From Lanius collurio (Eukaryota; Chordata; Aves; Passeriformes; Laniidae): a DNA stretch of 64,000 nt. The DNA lies in the NCBI GenBank assembly GCA_020086605.1, contig JACBWW010000002.1, positions 29,812,475 to 29,876,474 on the forward strand, in the 5' to 3' direction. The notes beneath the pieces are model-generated. The model did not search any database, was not told the origin of the DNA, and was given only the letters and a program-made list of their open reading frames with translations. The stretch's first letter is position 1, and every line of letters starts with the position of its first letter. Both the position numbers and the translations under genes were made by a program. Shown in pieces: positions 13,240 through 25,200 of this stretch.

Positions 13240-13349
13240 CAGTGGCAGCAGGGCTGTAACTCTCCCGCTTGTAAACACTCAGCGGTTCCTTCGTTCAGGC
13301 AGATGTAAAAGGAAATCCAATGCCGTTTACAAGCTCCCAGCCCATTACC

Positions 13350-13359
13350 GAACCGGTTC
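13350..13359. promoter_or_regulatory. GRHL-type palindromic site
   Basis: GAACCGGTTC is a perfect 10-bp palindrome centred on AACCGGTT, the known Grainyhead-like dimer motif. Binding is inferred from motif only. Confidence 0.35.
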
Positions 13360-13447
13360 ATAAAGCAGCGAACAAAGGCTAATCAATATGCTGAGTGCAG
13401 GGGAGAGGGAGCCTGAAAGCATTCGCTTATCAGGGGGATGCTGCCGG

Positions 13448-13461
13448 CCTTATAAATAAGG
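13448..13461. promoter_or_regulatory. MEF2-like / TATA-like box
   Basis: CCTTATAAATAAGG contains TTATAAATAA, an exact match to the MEF2 consensus YTAWWWWTAR, and TATAAATA, a good TATA box. The 4-bp ends CCTT and AAGG are complementary. Embedding in CpG-rich DNA makes it more notable than in AT-rich surroundings. Confidence 0.4.
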
Positions 13462-13730
13462 AGGGCGTCTCTGATGGGGAGTGGGCCCAGGGAGCAATTC
13501 GGCACCTTTCATCTCCAGTCGCCTCTAAACGTCTCTCTCCAGTAATGAGCCCGGCGCTCCCTTTCCTCCACAGCGCGGAGCGGAGCGAGGAGGAAGAGGC
13601 AGGCGGAGCTGCCGCTAATGGTGACTTGCCACAGGGATCAATAGATGGGAAGCAAATTAACTAGGATCTCGTGGGAAGGGATTTGTTGATATGCGGGGTG
13701 ACATCGGATCGGATGGCTGTGCCTTTTCGG

Positions 13731-14445
13731 AAATACCAGCCTGTAATGAACCCCCGAGGGAGGAGGAGGGAGGGAACCTTCCTGCCACTCTGGAATGCTG
13801 TCTTTCCTCACCTCATCCCTCCATTAGCATACACACCGCTTTGATTTTTCCCCCTAACGAGTTCTCTGCTGCCTCTCTCCTCCAAAGCGCTGCTCTTTCC
13901 AACAAAACTTCTTCCATAGATGCCCCTGGAAATAGGGTAGGATCCTCAGAGCCCAGGGAGGGTGACCTAGGGGGCTTTGCATTAGGATGTATCTGTAACC
14001 CTTTCTAAGAGGCTTGCAGCCTTCCTGCCCTGGAAATGTGGCATATGCCTGCAGGAAAAGCCGTGGTCTATTTAGTTTGCCTCACAACCATTGTGGCACT
14101 GTCCTGTGGGGCGGGGATGTGGGCAAGAGAAGACTCATCCAGGTGTTTCTCACCCCTTCCTTCTCTGGGCCTAGGCAATGAGGGACTGCTTCTCCAGGCA
14201 GTGAAGCAAACCACCCTCCTTTCCCAGCCAAGCCTGGCAACTTGATCAGCTTTGATTTCTGTGTGAGCTCCCAGGGATAGAGATCTCAGGCCCCTCTGCC
14301 AGCAGCCAACACAGGAGGCTGGGAGGAGGAGACTGTTCCCAGCCAGCTGCTCCACAGAGCAACCTCATGGCTGGGAGACTGTCACAAGGCTGGGATTAAG
14401 GAGCAAGCATCTTCAGCAGAAGCCAGTGCAGCCTGTCTAGACTGT
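13731..14445. other. Non-coding stretch flanking the CpG-dense block
   Basis: CpG density falls off after about 13760. Open frames here are short and unconvincing. No repeat family is recognised before the CR1 tail. Confidence 0.5.
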
Positions 14446-14535
14446 TAGAATCATTGAGGTTGGAAAAGACCTTTAAAATCACCAAGTCCAACCATCAACA
14501 CAGCACTGCCGGGTCCACTGCTAAACCCATGTCTG
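14446..14535 (-). mobile_element. CR1 LINE 3'-end fragment, antisense
   Basis: TAGAATCATTGAGGTTGGAA followed by AGACCTTTAAAATCACCAAG and TCCAACCATCAACACAGCAC matches the reverse complement of avian CR1 3' ends. The known sense form ends in GGTCTTTTCCAACC-type sequence followed by ATTCTA repeats. Only the terminal part is present, as expected for 5'-truncated CR1 copies. It cannot move on its own. Confidence 0.85.
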
Positions 14536-17217
14536 TAATTGCTCCAGCTGCAACATTAGGAGAACAGCCCTACTTGTAGAGGGCTTCTCCTGCCTTTCCT
14601 CCTCACCTGCACATGGGTAGCCCAGCACTGTAGGTGTTAGTCTTGGCATTCTGCACCTCAGCTGGAGGCAGAAGAGCAGGCAGGAGGAAAGGTAAGGCTC
14701 AGCTGCCTGCTGGAGCAAATCTGGCTGGGAAAGGACAGGAGCTGCAAGTTGTGGCACCTGCTGGAGATTGTCCAAACAGGAAATCTGTGCACAAGTAGTG
14801 CTTTTAAGAATTGGAACAGATTTCATTATCTTCATGCTCATATTAGGCAGGCCTGGCAGAAAGGTGGGTGGATAGGAAGGGCAGTAGCAGGGGAAGATAG
14901 TAGGCTAATAAAAGTAAGTCCTGAGCACACACAGAAAGCAGGATGACCCTGCTGGAGTGTCAGTCACATCTGCAGAGCAGATCCATTTTTAGTACCTCTC
15001 CTTCACTGCAGATTTCAAGGCACAGCGTAGAAAGAGATCAGCTATCTGCTGAGACAGCCAGGAACTGGATTTCCCAGGGCAGTCAGCCAAGAGGAGGGTG
15101 CCTGGGACTCCTGGAAGCCACTGCCAGCATCTTCGCAGACAAACTTTGTGGCTGAACAATGCTGAATATTCCTCCTGGAGCTGACCAAGGAGAGCCTTGA
15201 AAGCTTGCTCAAAGCAGAAGTCATGAAAGGGGCCTGAGTGCAGTGGGTTTTTTAGGGGACACCCAAGTTCCTTGGAAGTCTGGGGAGTGGATGGGCTGCA
15301 GATGTATCCCTAGGCATGCAGAGGTGCATGTCCCATTCGTGTCAGTCTCAACACCTGCAGAGGTGGTGGCAGGAGAGAGACCACCAGTGTGTTCTGTGGC
15401 AGGCAGCACGGTCAGTGTTCTGGCAGCTGATGATCTCCTGGCTGTGCTGCTTGTGCCGCTCTGGCAGGGAAAGTTCTCACTGTGCTGGCGGCCCCTCCTC
15501 ACTGCCTGACAGCCTATGCCCCGAGGGGCTCATTTGGTGCAGATCCAGCAGCGAGTTCAAATCTCATTTAATTTTGCCCTCACGAACAAAAGAGAAATTC
15601 CTGTTGTTTCTGCTGCTAGCTGTTTGACTGGCTGCCCAAACAAACAGGCAAGATAAAGTGACCCTGGGCATCTCTGCTTAACCATGGCCAAGTCTCAATA
15701 GAGCAAATGAACCTGCAGACAGAGAACAGAAAATGGCATGGATTTGCTCTGCCTTGGCTGTCCTCCCCACCAAACACTGCTGGCGCCCAAAGGAGTGGAG
15801 TCCCCATGGCATCTTTCTTGCTGGGGGGCTGGGAGAGCAGGAACAGCTTTCTGGGGTGTGGAAGAGTGAAGGGAGTCCTCATTTGGGAAACCAGAGCACT
15901 GAGTGATCAGCATCTCACAGGATCAAGAACAGAATTTCTTTGGGAGGTATCCTTTGCCACTGGGGCTAGAGCTTGCTCATCTGCTTGACTTCTCTGCTTT
16001 CCTTTCTTCTCATGGCTGAAGACCTCAGTGTCTCTGGGCATACTTAGAAAGGTATGCTCTGGGCCATGCTATTAACAACTGGAAAATAAATCTTCCATCA
16101 CTCCTTCTGTCTCCCCCTCACCATCTTCTGCACCCTGCTTTCTCATACTTCCATCTTTCCTTCCTGATCTCCACCTGCCTTCCTTATCCTTCGTTCTGTC
16201 TCTCCCTCCTGTTTGATCTCATTCTCCCTCTGCAGTGGAGCTCTGCCTTTCAAGCAGCCTATTGAAGGGACTCGCTGAAGGAGCCATTAGTTGGAGGAAA
16301 AGCAGAGACCTGTGGTGGCGGGCGGGGAGGGAAGAGCTGATCTGTAGAATACAGCTCCTCTCCACTGGCAAGCTGGAGTGACCCCCCTTGCCAGGCATCA
16401 CTCAGCCACACTGTGACAGCTGTTTGTGAAGAGTTTCAGCACTCCCATCTGCATTCCCTAATGAAGACAGAGACTCAAAGAGCCCTAGCTGCATCACAGC
16501 CCCCTCCCTTCAGCCCCAATATGTGAAGTATGAGTATCTGCTGGAGTTTCTGCTCCTCTGGAGGTGGCTAGCTCTCTCCAGGAGGTGAGAGGAAGGTGTG
16601 TAAGCATGAGAAGGGACCTAAGAGAAATCTAAAGGTGACAGCAGAGGCTGGCAAGCTCCTGGCTGTTTTAGGCTGTAGGAAACAGGTGAGGATGACTGTA
16701 TTGTCCCAACAACAACATGTTGCCTTGTTGACATATCAGAGGCGGGGTGTGAAGCTCTCTTGCCTCTTGGTCACTGTTGGCAGTGACGAAAAAAGGTCTG
16801 TGTATAAGAATGGAAGATAAGATTGGATGGGACATTGTGCCTCTCTGTTGTAAAGCCCTTTGAGGTTAAAATGATGTCTGGATTTAGGGGACAACTTGTG
16901 TTGGGACTGCTTGGCAGGATCTTCTGAGTATTACTTCTCTGTGACAGTGAAGCCTGGCTGTTTCCCCAGCACCATCTGAGCAGTTTCCCTGCACAAAGCT
17001 CTGCCCTAGAGAAGAGCCAGTGTGTGCCTGCAGGTCTGCTTGCCCTTTCTGTGGCATCTGTGATCACAGAGTGCCTTTGCTTGGGCAGAGAGAGGGTGCC
17101 TGCAGTCTGGCTGGAGTTCTGTGTTCATGGCCTGTGCACTTCAGCCAGTAAAATACTGGGATGCTAGAGATAAAATTTCATGTAAGCAAATGCTCAAGAT
17201 TCTAAAAAGGCAGCATT
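14536..17217. other. Non-coding stretch, nothing firm
   Basis: A pyrimidine-rich segment lies at about 16095-16235. The block at 15530-15650 (GCGAGTTCAAATCTCATTTA) superficially recalls a tRNA B-box but lacks a foldable tRNA around it. No exon or transposon is recognised. Confidence 0.5.
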
Positions 17218-17297
17218 GTATCACTCTCCATCTGTTAAGTGCTTTGCGACCATTGAATGCAACGTTTGATATAAATGCAAAATAATTATTATTTTAG
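17218..17297 (+). repeat. Ancient SINE/LINE tail (MIR/L2-like)
   Basis: The order CCATCTGTTAAGTGCTTTGC, then ATATAAATGCAAAATAATTA with TTATT, follows the shared 3' tail of old amniote MIR/L2-type elements (GTGCTTTGAGATCC, then TATATAAATGCAAA, then TTATTATT). The match is clear in order but diverged, so the exact family is uncertain. Confidence 0.55.
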
Positions 17298-18879
17298 AAA
17301 AAATATTGATTTCCTTCCATTATACACAAACGCACCAAGGAGTACCTTCCCATTGCCAGGCATTTGTGCACAATCTCTAGAGAGTGGCTTGTCTGATGTG
17401 TTTATTCAGTGTAAATAAGTTAAATGCTGGAGAATGAATGGTTCTACTAATTGAATTTATTCTTGTAAATTTGATATGTCATTCTTGCCAAATGTGCCAT
17501 CAAAAATGCGCATTATTTTGTTCATCTGCATGGTCATCATTGAAATTCTGAGAACACATTTGAAATCCTACTGCATAGTTGGAGGAAATGGTCTTTCTAG
17601 CAACCCATGGAAATACTGTGTGGGATTTCAATATTTATATATCCAGAATGATGGCAAATGTAATGCTGAAATGTGCCCACTGTAAGAGAAAGTACAGTTT
17701 CTTAGCTTTTCTTACTCCTTGCATATTGATTCCTTTGAGGCTTAGAGTCCCTCCTGTGCTTGTTTTCTGCCCAGAGAAGATTTTAAAGCAGAGAGGAAAG
17801 GCACAAGGAAAAGCTATTGGTTTTTCTATAACTGTGCTTTGCATTCATTGTAAGAATTATATGTGGGTGTAACTCGGCACCGGTCAGGCATCTTTTGCTC
17901 TAATTTCCCTGTTTTATAGCTCTTATGGAGAACCTATAGCAATGAAAGAGCTGTTTGTGAGGACACAATTGATTTGGAAGACCTGAGTGCAGGAGTTTCT
18001 TTTTGAATCTGAGTGCTAAGAGGGTCCGTTAAATTTGCTTAAGCTCTTCATCCAAACCTTGCAGCACAGAAAGTCATGTATCTGCTGCAAACTCGGTGTG
18101 ACACTTTTGAGGCTGTTGCGTGGCAGTTCAATGAGATAGTTCAGAGGTGGAGGAAGCTCCTGCTAGCCCAGTCACAGGAAGGAAAATAAAGCAAAGCAGA
18201 GAATGTCATCATGCCACTGCCCATGTGCTGAGTAGGGTATACAGCTCTGGCTTCTCCAACTCAAATGCCTTTTGTATAATAGAGCTAAAACCAGCTCAAA
18301 GCAGCAAAGATGAACAAAGGTGGGAAGTGACCTGGGTGTGAAAAATGATTAGCTGGGCTGGGACTCTCCTGTCTGGAAGAGACTGGTGAGGAGATATGAA
18401 ATTGTGAGTACCACGTAGGAGAACAAAGAGCAGTTGTTCAGTCTCAGCAACAGGACTGGGCTGGGGGTTGGAAGGAACAGGCAGGTGGCATTCCAGAAGA
18501 GATCAGAGGATGTGACTCCAGGGCAGGGGCATTGCTGAGCTGTGAAATGCCTGGACAGCCGGCATCTGGATCATCCCAAATGTGGGTGGACAACTCTGTG
18601 GCAAAAAATCCTGGAAGTAATAAAGACAGGAATGCCACATGTGACTTAGTATGTCTGGAAGCCAAAGGTGGCTGGGAGAGTAATGTGGGTAAATCCTGTG
18701 GCATGCTTGCCCTGCCCTCACCTGATGCTGTTTGGAGACAGGCTGTCATGTGTGATGGGTCTCTGGTATTACCCAGTATGACCATTACTGTATTTCCATG
18801 TCCATTGCTCAAAAAACACCCTGTGCTAGTCAGTTTAGCCCTAAGACTACTCAACTTCAGAAAGTTATGGGACTATTAA
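17298..18879. other. Non-coding stretch, nothing recognised
   Basis: AT-rich around 17400-17660, then average. Open frames at 17579-17872 and 18532-18879 show no family resemblance. Confidence 0.5.
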
Positions 18880-19115
18880 CTGCTTTATCTTCATACAATT
18901 AAGTATCATTAGGTCCCTACTATGGGTTTAGCAGAACCCCGATGAGCCAAGAGGGAGAAATAATTGCAGCCCATATGTCTGAAATCATCCATCCCACTAA
19001 GGACTGCAATTCAGCTCATGAGCTGCAATCACATCAATTAACCTTTGTTCCATTGAACATTAGGAGGGCCATAGAATTACAGTTTTTGTAATTAACCTCC
19101 AAAATAGGGATGTAT
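18880..19115. promoter_or_regulatory. AT-rich candidate conserved non-coding block with a 14-bp palindrome
   Basis: The block contains repeated homeodomain-like AATTA cores, AACCTTTGTTC (SOX/TCF-like), and the perfect palindrome CAGCTCATGAGCTG at 19012-19025, flanked on both sides by TGCAAT. It has no coding potential and no repeat identity. Regulatory function is a guess from motif density. Confidence 0.3.
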
Positions 19116-22100
19116 CCAAAACAGAGAGAGATCCCTATGTCTCCCAGGCCTGTGCAAAGGCAGTGAGAGATGAGGATTACTGAACAAAAAGAAAGAAGGA
19201 TTAAAATACCCACTGAGCTCTGTTGTTGCCTTGCAAAGGGAAGGGCTCTGAGCCCTCGGATCTCATGAGCTTCCCAGACAGGTGGCAGTTCTGTGCCAAG
19301 GGCCTTGGATCCAATGCCAGGGGAAGGAGAGATGTAGGATCAGGAGTGGGGGAAAGAGGAAACTCCCAGAGCCTCAGTAAGGGTGAATAAGGAAGCTCCC
19401 ACCCCAGAGAAGCAGCCTGTATGTTATCTCAGCCCCCTCTGGGATCAAGTGCTGAGCAGAAGATGCATGGGATGTTTGAGACCTGGTCTCTGCTGCTCTG
19501 TCAGAGGGTCAGACAGAGCTGGCCTCAGGGGGGAAAAAACATGGAGCAGCTAGTTAAAAGAAGAAATGGAGAAGATTCACTGAGCAGTAATGGGAAAGTA
19601 ATTGAGCTAAACTGAAATGTAATTGGAAAATAATCATGGTGAGCAGCAGTTTAACACATTTTATTGTAATCTGAACAGAAGGTACTTTATGAGATTGTGT
19701 TCAGCCCCATCTTGGGACTTGTGTCTATGATACAGACAAAAGACTTTTTCTGTGGCTTGGGACTGAAGCCAGAAACAGACTCTGCTCACTCATCTTTCCT
19801 GCCACCTCTGTCTCCATATTCAGTGTTGGGGCAGAGCAGGGGGAAGAACCAGGTTTCTCTAGCAGCATGGGAGAAAGATGGTGATACCACCCACAGCAGA
19901 CTGTGGCAGCTGCTGGCCAGGGGGGACAATGCTGGGAGACTCCATGTTAATCAGGAGTATTTGCCATCCATGCTTTCTGTGTACTGTTCTGCTCCAAAGC
20001 TGCTTATACCAAGTGTTCAATAAATACCCCCAAAAAGTGGAGGAGATGAACAAAGTAATGTGAAGAATAATGAAATGTCCCTCAGCCTCTGGGGAAGCAA
20101 TATTGACCAGCTGTGGAGAGAGCTCATAATGAGCCCACTTTACCCAGAGAGAACAATAATAGCCTTCATTTCTGTAGCCCCTGCTTACCATCCCTGTAAA
20201 TTGTGTTTGCTCAAGAAAATGATTTGGGCAGGGAAGGAGCCAGGCAGCAAGTGCAAAGTGGAAGGGATGGTGTGGAGGGAAGGAGAAAAGCTGCAGGGAG
20301 AGTCATGGCTTGGCTGGGGCTCAGCACGGTCAGTCACTGTTGCAGACAAGGTCTGCTGTGTAAAATGCTCCACTGGACCCTGCTGGCCCAGGATCCCAGG
20401 GGAAGAAGACTTTGGGAGTGTGGGAGCCAGAGCTGGCAGCAGGGAGTGGATCCTGTGCTCAGTGAGTGTGACCTTTGTCCCAGTCATGGTTTTCCCTTTT
20501 CTCACCTAGGTCGCTCTGTCCAAACCTCTGTTCTTTATGCAGGTGGTGTGATCTCTGCACCAGCCACACTGTCCTGATAGTCACCCCAGGTCCTGAGCAA
20601 TGCTTGTTCTGCTGCATCACTCTGGATGGACTCAGGGAACTTGCATGCTGGACTCACTGACCACTCTCCTCTGGCCCCTTTACCCACCACTGTACCCTGT
20701 GGAGATCTCCTGAGCTGTGACAGAGCATCCAGCCGAGACTGTGTGTCTGGGCAAAGGATCATCCCCTCGGGGGTGTAACCCAGATAACCCGAGTGCCCAG
20801 TGACAGGGCTGCAGTTTCCCACCCGCAGTGGCTCTTGTATTCTAGCCCATGACCTGGGGTTCCTGGTGGCCTCTCCAGCACCACAATATCTCTTGTTTCA
20901 GCAAGTGTGGAGATTTCTAAAGAGCACCAGCTGCTCACCTGGTTTTAACTATGCTATCTGTTCAGTGCAGCATCCTGTCTACATTAACCTTGATCTCATC
21001 ATCCCTTCCATTCCTCATTTCCATTCCTTGCCCCCTTGTTATCTGGGGAGGCAATAGGTCTGTCACTTTGCCTTTCTGTTCTTCCTATTAATTTCTCTGC
21101 CTTTTACTGTCAGAACTTCCTTTGCCTGCTGCCTCCTTGAGCAGCATGCCAGTTGGGACCGGCATCTCATTAGACTGCAATTCCCTTTGCCTTGGTCCGG
21201 TGTACAAAGTGCCAGAACATCTCAAATTGAGCTGGGACTGTTGCCTCACAGACAGCAAGGTCACTGCAATCCAAGGAGTTCCTAAGCCTGTGTGAGGCGG
21301 CCCAAGTTCACAGAGTGCAAAAGACAGCTCTGCAAACTTTAGAGCTGTCTGAGTCCTTAAACTGGTGCATTCAAGTACCCACACACTGCATAATTTCTTT
21401 GACAGATTTGATTTTATTATCATTATTATTACATCATTTATTTTCTCCACAATGTCCAGAGGAGAAACTCCTTCCTGACTCTGTGGCAGGTGAGAAAAAG
21501 GTGCTGGAGAAAGCACTAGATGGTGGAGACTGGAGATAAGGCAGGAACCTGATAAGGGTGATTGGTGATACAAGGCTTGAGTGTGTGGTACATCACAGAT
21601 ACATGGTGACCTTCTTCCCTGCTGCACTCTGATGTGGCCCATTGTATGGCCAAATAAGACTGTGTTTTTCAACATTTTGTGATGTCCTCCGTGGTCTCAC
21701 CCCTGCCTTTGCCACAAGGGATTTCTCTCCCTAAGTTGTGGACAATCCCACACTGGCACCTTCAGGGGATGTCCATTATCCTCTGTCAGGCAGCAGAGGG
21801 GTTGGGCTTCACTGTGCCCCAGGGAAAAGCCTCTGGAAGCTGTCAGCCTAAAGCAAATTGGAAGAGCCCCCTGCTGTGTTCAATCTGTTGATTAAAGCAG
21901 TAAATGATCTTATAGTAATTCCTAGCAGGTCAGCTGAGTTTTTCAAGGATACCACTGAGCCCATTGTTAGTTTGGCTGGTTGCAATGATCTGAATTTGTC
22001 CTAAGGGGTTTTGTTTTTTCCTTCTTACAATTTTGACTGTGCTTGGAAAAAAACTTCTTTTTCATTTTGTGTTCATCGGGATTTCATGTGGCAGAACCTG

Positions 22101-22189
22101 CCAACCTGGCAAAAAACCTTTGATCATGAGTTGCTGAGAGTTGCTGAAGCAAATCAAATGAAAGCAAGCTACATGAAATCCAAAAAAGC
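19116..22189. other. Non-coding stretch, nothing recognised
   Basis: Two medium open frames, 20060-20509 plus and 21088-21675 minus, lack any recognisable domain. An ATT-rich patch lies near 21410-21440. Confidence 0.5.
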
Positions 22190-22275
22190 TAAGCTATGGC
22201 CAAACCAGACCAGATTCAAAAAGACCCGTCAGACCAGCCTCAACCAGACCAAACCAGAGATCTGCCTTAACTTAA
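22190..22275 (+). repeat. Degenerate CAGACC/AACCA repeat
   Basis: CCAGACC or TCAGACC recurs about four times (near 22206, 22229, 22244 and 22251), followed by CTTAACTTAACCAAACCTAA. The pattern suggests a decayed minisatellite. An open frame runs through it with Thr/Lys/Gln/Asn bias, which is simply a reading of the repeat. Confidence 0.5.
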
Positions 22276-25200
22276 CCAAACCTAACTAAATTAATATTTG
22301 AGTTGAGGGGAATAGAAAGGCTCTTGGGCAGAAAGGCATTTTCTTTCCTGCTTCTACTGATTCCAGGAAAAGCTCTGCTCTGCTTTTCCCTGATAAGTGG
22401 GCCTACTGCTCAGGTGCAGAGCTCCCTAAAGTGAGAGAGTTGCTTTGAGAACTTGCCAGAATGCCACAGCACTTCAGAAGAGATGTCTTTTCTATCCATA
22501 GTAAAAGCCAAACAAAAGCAGGGAATCATCGTTACCCAGTATACACTTCCTTAGGAATCTCCAGAAGGAACATGGAAAAAGGTATCTGTTGTTATCACAG
22601 CACTGACTATGACTTTACTGCTATGGTTGACACCAGATGCTAACCTGGATTTCCTCCTGCCTGGAGGTGACACACAGCTGTGATCTGAATGAAAGGATTA
22701 GGAAGCTTTGTGCCTATCCTTGTGTCTGTGCCATATGATCCCAGTCAGCAGCACCAACTCATGGCCATGCTGCTGTCCACTCAACAAGGTATCCAATGGC
22801 AATCCCAATCAGGAGCAGTAATTGTTAAATGGAACAGCTCTTTGGAAACCAGGTATTTACCAGGCTGTCACTATCCTTTGAAATCCTTTATGATTTTTTC
22901 TTATAAAAACAAGGAAACAAACAAACAATCCAGAAGAAATAATTTTCTGCAGTCCCAACAGTTAGGATAAAATCTTTGTATTTAGAGCTTCTCTTCTTCC
23001 TCTTGCCTCAGGTTGAGCTCATTACTTTTCCCAACTAATTAGCATGCAGCCTGCAGGTTCCACAGCATCAGCTAAATATAAACCGTCCTTTTCTTTTTTC
23101 TGTTTGTTTGAGGGCTGTTGACAGAGCTTTTTGTTCACTTGAAAGGTAGAGGATTAGCCATGTGAGGTTCATTCCTCATGTCTGTCTCCTGTCATCTCAT
23201 TAGGCAGGCACACATCCAAGGCAATGCACTGGGCAAGGTGTCAGACAGGAAAATGTCACAGCTGGATCCAAGGGAGTGAGTACCTGGGCTCTCATTTGGC
23301 CACAGTCTAGTGCTGAGGACAGAAGCTCAGCTCTCATCATTCCTGGCTCTTCTTGCCTGCCTCTTAGCTGTTACAGGGAAGTTACCTCTCCTCAATGTGC
23401 TTTGTGTTCTCCACATTGTTTTTCTGGAACAATCCTATCTGGGGAGAAGAGTGGCTGAGGTCTATGAATAGAAAAGTTGGAGGGGGATTGATCCTAGTCA
23501 TCATCCTTTTGGTTTAACCAACTGGTACCTGTAAAATTCAATGAGATTTGCTAAGAAATTAGCCTCTAGCATTCATGGGGCACTGATATGTATCCTCTCT
23601 GTGTCCTTTCATGCTTCTACCAACAGAGCTGGCCCCCATATCTCTCGTCTGTCAGTTTGTAATATTTTAGGAGTGATGACATTCCAGACTGAGGAAGAGT
23701 GAACACAGCTTCTGATGTTAATTTCTCATCATTTGTTGCCCCCTGTGTCCTTTTCATACCCATTAGGAGGACAGGGTGACATTAAGGGAGCCGCAGACTG
23801 CATTTTAAAGCCTAGAGGATCCCATCTTGGCTGAACTGTAGCTGACATTTCACCCACCCTGGGCTTTAAATCACAGCAAAGACCCTCTGGGCATGATACA
23901 CAACTGTTTTATAGAGCACTGAAACAGCATTCTCCATCTGGGATAATAAAGGAGGGGATTCTTTTTTTCCAATGGCTCCTGTTGGAACACATTATGAAAT
24001 CCTTTGTGAGAGGCTTTAAAAAGTGCCTTTAAAATTAATTCAAATGGAGTGAGACTTGGCAGAGTTTGAAGTGGAAGAAAAATGTGGGGGTTGGAGATTC
24101 TCCAAACCAAGTGAAGTGATTCCGGGAGCATGGAGAAGGCTTGTCAGCAGGGTTAGATCTCTTTCCTCCTCCCAAACAATGAAGCAGGTGGCAAGACTCA
24201 GATTTGTCTCCCTGAAGCTGACACACAGTTGGACAGTTCATCACTGAGTCACAGGTTTGGTCACACATTCGCTACCCTACAACAACAAACAGCTTGGTGT
24301 GGACCCTCAGAATGTACTCAAAGTATTAAGATTGGTAGAGCCAGGGCTGATGTGTTAGAGGCTTTCTGGGGCCTCATAGTTCTGCTGGGGAGCCTGGTGA
24401 AAGTGGGTGCTTTCTGATGAAGGCTTGCTTTCTGACTCAGTTTAAAGGGTTTCTATATAGAGTAAAGGATGAAATTTGAAGATAGGGATGAGTGTGAGAA
24501 TCTGTTTGGTAAGGTCTCTCCTACATATTGAAGTCGTCTTCAGAGAAAAGAGATAAAAATTAGTCCATGGCTGAAGCACAAGAGAGCTGGAGCTTTCTTT
24601 GGCCTTGGGAGAGGGAGGGTGTTTAGGGATCTCCACAGTCTGCCAGTGAAGCCTTGTGGTGCAGTGCAGGTCTTGTGTCATCTCTGTGATGTACAAAGGC
24701 AGCACGACGGCACATCTGTGGTACTCAAAACAAAAAGAGAAGCTCAGAAATCCTTTGGCTTGATGACTAGCCTGGTTCTGTTATTTGTTCCTTATATCCA
24801 GACTCATTGCTACACTAGAACCACTAGTTTCAAAACCTTGATTCCTCTGTGCCTGCTCCAAAGTTGATCCATATGTTAACTGTGTGAGCTGGGATTTTCA
24901 AAGCTGAAAATATGCCTTGGGCTGTTTTAATGTTTCATCTAAATTGGGTCATTCATTTCTGTAGAGAAGATTAGGGAAAAAACAAACACCACTGCTCTGA
25001 CCACACTGAGCAAAATTCTGACAGATGGGTGGTTGGGAAGTGCAAGCCTATATGTTGAAGATGGGAATCGATGTTTGTAAAATTCCACTCAACCGAACTA
25101 AAACTGCCCCTGTGAACAGCCATGCATCTTTGCAAACTCCCTGACCCATCTATTTTCTGCAGAGACTGGCTGTATCCGGACCACTCCATCCTCAGAAGCA

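Larger units (their letters stand above)
13240..13730. promoter_or_regulatory. CpG-dense candidate enhancer or promoter
   Basis: By eye, about two dozen CpG dinucleotides fall within roughly 450 bp, against a CpG-poor background elsewhere. Motifs include GTAAACA (FOX) at 13271-13277 with an inverted partner at 13325-13334, the palindrome GAACCGGTTC (GRHL-type) at 13350-13359, AACAAAGG (SOX-type) at about 13371, and CCTTATAAATAAGG at 13448-13461. The last fits both the MEF2 consensus and a TATA box. High CpG density in vertebrates usually marks DNA unmethylated in the germline, which fits a regulatory role. I found no convincing first exon downstream, so enhancer versus unannotated promoter stays open. 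Confidence 0.45.

Noticed and set aside
15530..15580. GCGAGTTCAAATCTC resembling a tRNA B-box
   Set aside because: No matching acceptor stem, D-arm or anticodon arm can be drawn around it.
21088..21675. 195-codon minus-strand frame
   Set aside because: No family resemblance and no splice or promoter context.
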